Source: Anaeromyxobacter soli (GTDB lineage Bacteria; Myxococcota; Myxococcia; Myxococcales; Anaeromyxobacteraceae). From it: 48,184 nt of DNA. Made by a program: the position numbers and the translations under genes. Shown in pieces: positions 47,638-48,184 of the stretch. Position 1 is the first letter of the stretch, and every line of letters starts with the position of its first letter. The notes beneath the pieces were generated by a model. The model was not told the DNA's origin and searched no databases. It saw nothing but the letters and a program-made list of their open reading frames with translations. Location: NCBI RefSeq assembly GCF_022808855.1, contig NZ_JAKZLF010000037.1:1-48184 (forward strand). The letters run 5' to 3'.

Positions 47638-48184
47638 CTACGGAAACCGCGCGTTGTGCCCCGCGAGCTCCGCGCAGGCCGCCGCGAGCGCGCGGGCATC
47701 GAGCCAGCCGCGCTCGAGGAAGTACTCGCCGATCCGGCGCTGCATGCGCCCCTGGCGGCCCACCGCGGTGAGGAGCTGGAGGCGCGTGAGGTAGCCCGTG
47801 CGGAGCGCGTACTCGCCGAACCGCTCGCCGGTCGCGCCCTCCGCGCGGCGGCGCGCGAGCACCGCGGCGACCGTGGCGGAGTCGAGGAACCCGAGCTCGA
47901 CCGCGATCCGGCCGAGCGCCGGACGCTGCGCGCGCTGCCAGGCGATGGCCTCGACGAACGCGGACCAGGGGACGCGCCCCGAGTAGTAGAGGAGCTCGGC
48001 GAGCCGCAGGCGGCGGCGCGGGAGCGGCTCGCGGGCGGCGTAGGCGGAGCGCGGCGGCGCGGCGGGAGCGGCCTCGCGCGCGGTGGGGCGAGGCGGAGGG
48101 CCGCGCGGCGGCGGGCGAGGGGCGTCTCGAGGCGGTCGAGGCGGCGAGGAGCGCGGGGCCGCGCGCGGGACGGCGGCCCCGGCG
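47638..48184 (-). CDS. Repeat protein with GspE/MshE-N-like C-terminus, partial
   Basis: The stop (TAG) is at 47640-47638 and the frame remains open to the right edge, at least 182 codons. The visible N-part is Pro/Arg/Ala-rich linker. From about position 48020 leftward the protein has LRLAELLYYSGRVPWSAFVE and then three successive units with the same shape: LGRIAVELGFLDSATVA, FGEYALRTGYLTRLQLL and IGEYFLERGWLDARALA. These resemble the N-terminal domain of GspE/MshE/PilB. I recall similar C-termini in Myxococcota J-domain proteins; the N-terminus is outside the window, so this cannot be confirmed. Confidence 0.7.
   Translation of the reverse strand, partial: AGAAVPRAAPRSSPPRPPRDAPRPPPRGPPPRPTAREAAPAAPPRSAYAAREPLPRRRLRLAELLYYSGRVPWSAFVEAIAWQRAQRPALGRIAVELGFLDSATVAAVLARRRAEGATGERFGEYALRTGYLTRLQLLTAVGRQGRMQRRIGEYFLERGWLDARALAAACAELAGHNARFP

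Overview
The window is very GC-rich bacterial chromosomal DNA (roughly three-quarters G+C by eye), densely packed with genes. The gene content points to a member of the Myxococcota, most like Anaeromyxobacter. The signs are a DUF4388 protein with repeats resembling the GspE/MshE N-terminal domain, a large outer-membrane protein of the type I remember as TIGR04551, many lipoproteins with Pro/Ala linkers, and basic low-complexity tails on core enzymes. This placement is inference from protein character, not from a search. I see no rRNA, tRNA, CRISPR array, insertion sequence or phage gene.

Left part (1-12,000). A minus-strand group encodes a DapB-like amino-acid dehydrogenase homologue and two MaoC hot-dog dehydratase-type proteins; the last runs off the left edge. 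It has a convincing sigma-70 promoter at 2137-2166. Next come a TlpA-like thioredoxin, a divergent DUF4388 protein, a penicillin-binding transpeptidase, pyruvate phosphate dikinase with a histone-like tail, a PP-loop thiolase paired with a TusA-like sulfur carrier, and two putative outer-membrane beta-barrel proteins.

Middle (12,000-25,100, plus strand). An envelope protein carries three tandem DsbA-like domains in one chain. GT2 and GT25 glycosyltransferases follow. Then come panD and a complete tryptophan operon in the order trpE-G-D-C-F-B-A, mostly joined by 4-bp stop/start overlaps. The 5' end of trpE is odd: recognisable TrpE sequence begins upstream of the first usable start codon. A propeller-type lipoprotein lies downstream.

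Centre-right (25,100-32,300). This stretch holds a small zinc ribbon, DAHP synthase (entry to the aromatic pathway that feeds trp), a lipase-like hydrolase, an unknown protein, a small membrane protein, transaldolase/FSA, arabinose-5-phosphate isomerase overlapping a class II aldolase, a DUF2238-type membrane protein and a FmdE-like protein.

Right part (32,300-48,184, mainly minus strand). A compact nine-gene run goes argH - LptM/LppL-like lipoprotein - lysA - dapA - dapB - fumarylacetoacetate-hydrolase family - folK - TPR lipoprotein - glutathione S-transferase. It combines arginine and lysine/DAP synthesis with envelope and folate functions. Beyond it are an OsmC protein, a 250-bp convergent spacer with three strong hairpins, the porin-like protein, methylmalonyl-CoA epimerase, a transglutaminase-like lipoprotein, an acyl-ACP thioesterase, an unknown lipoprotein, a DUF938 methyltransferase, and the C-terminal end of a repeat protein that runs off the right edge.
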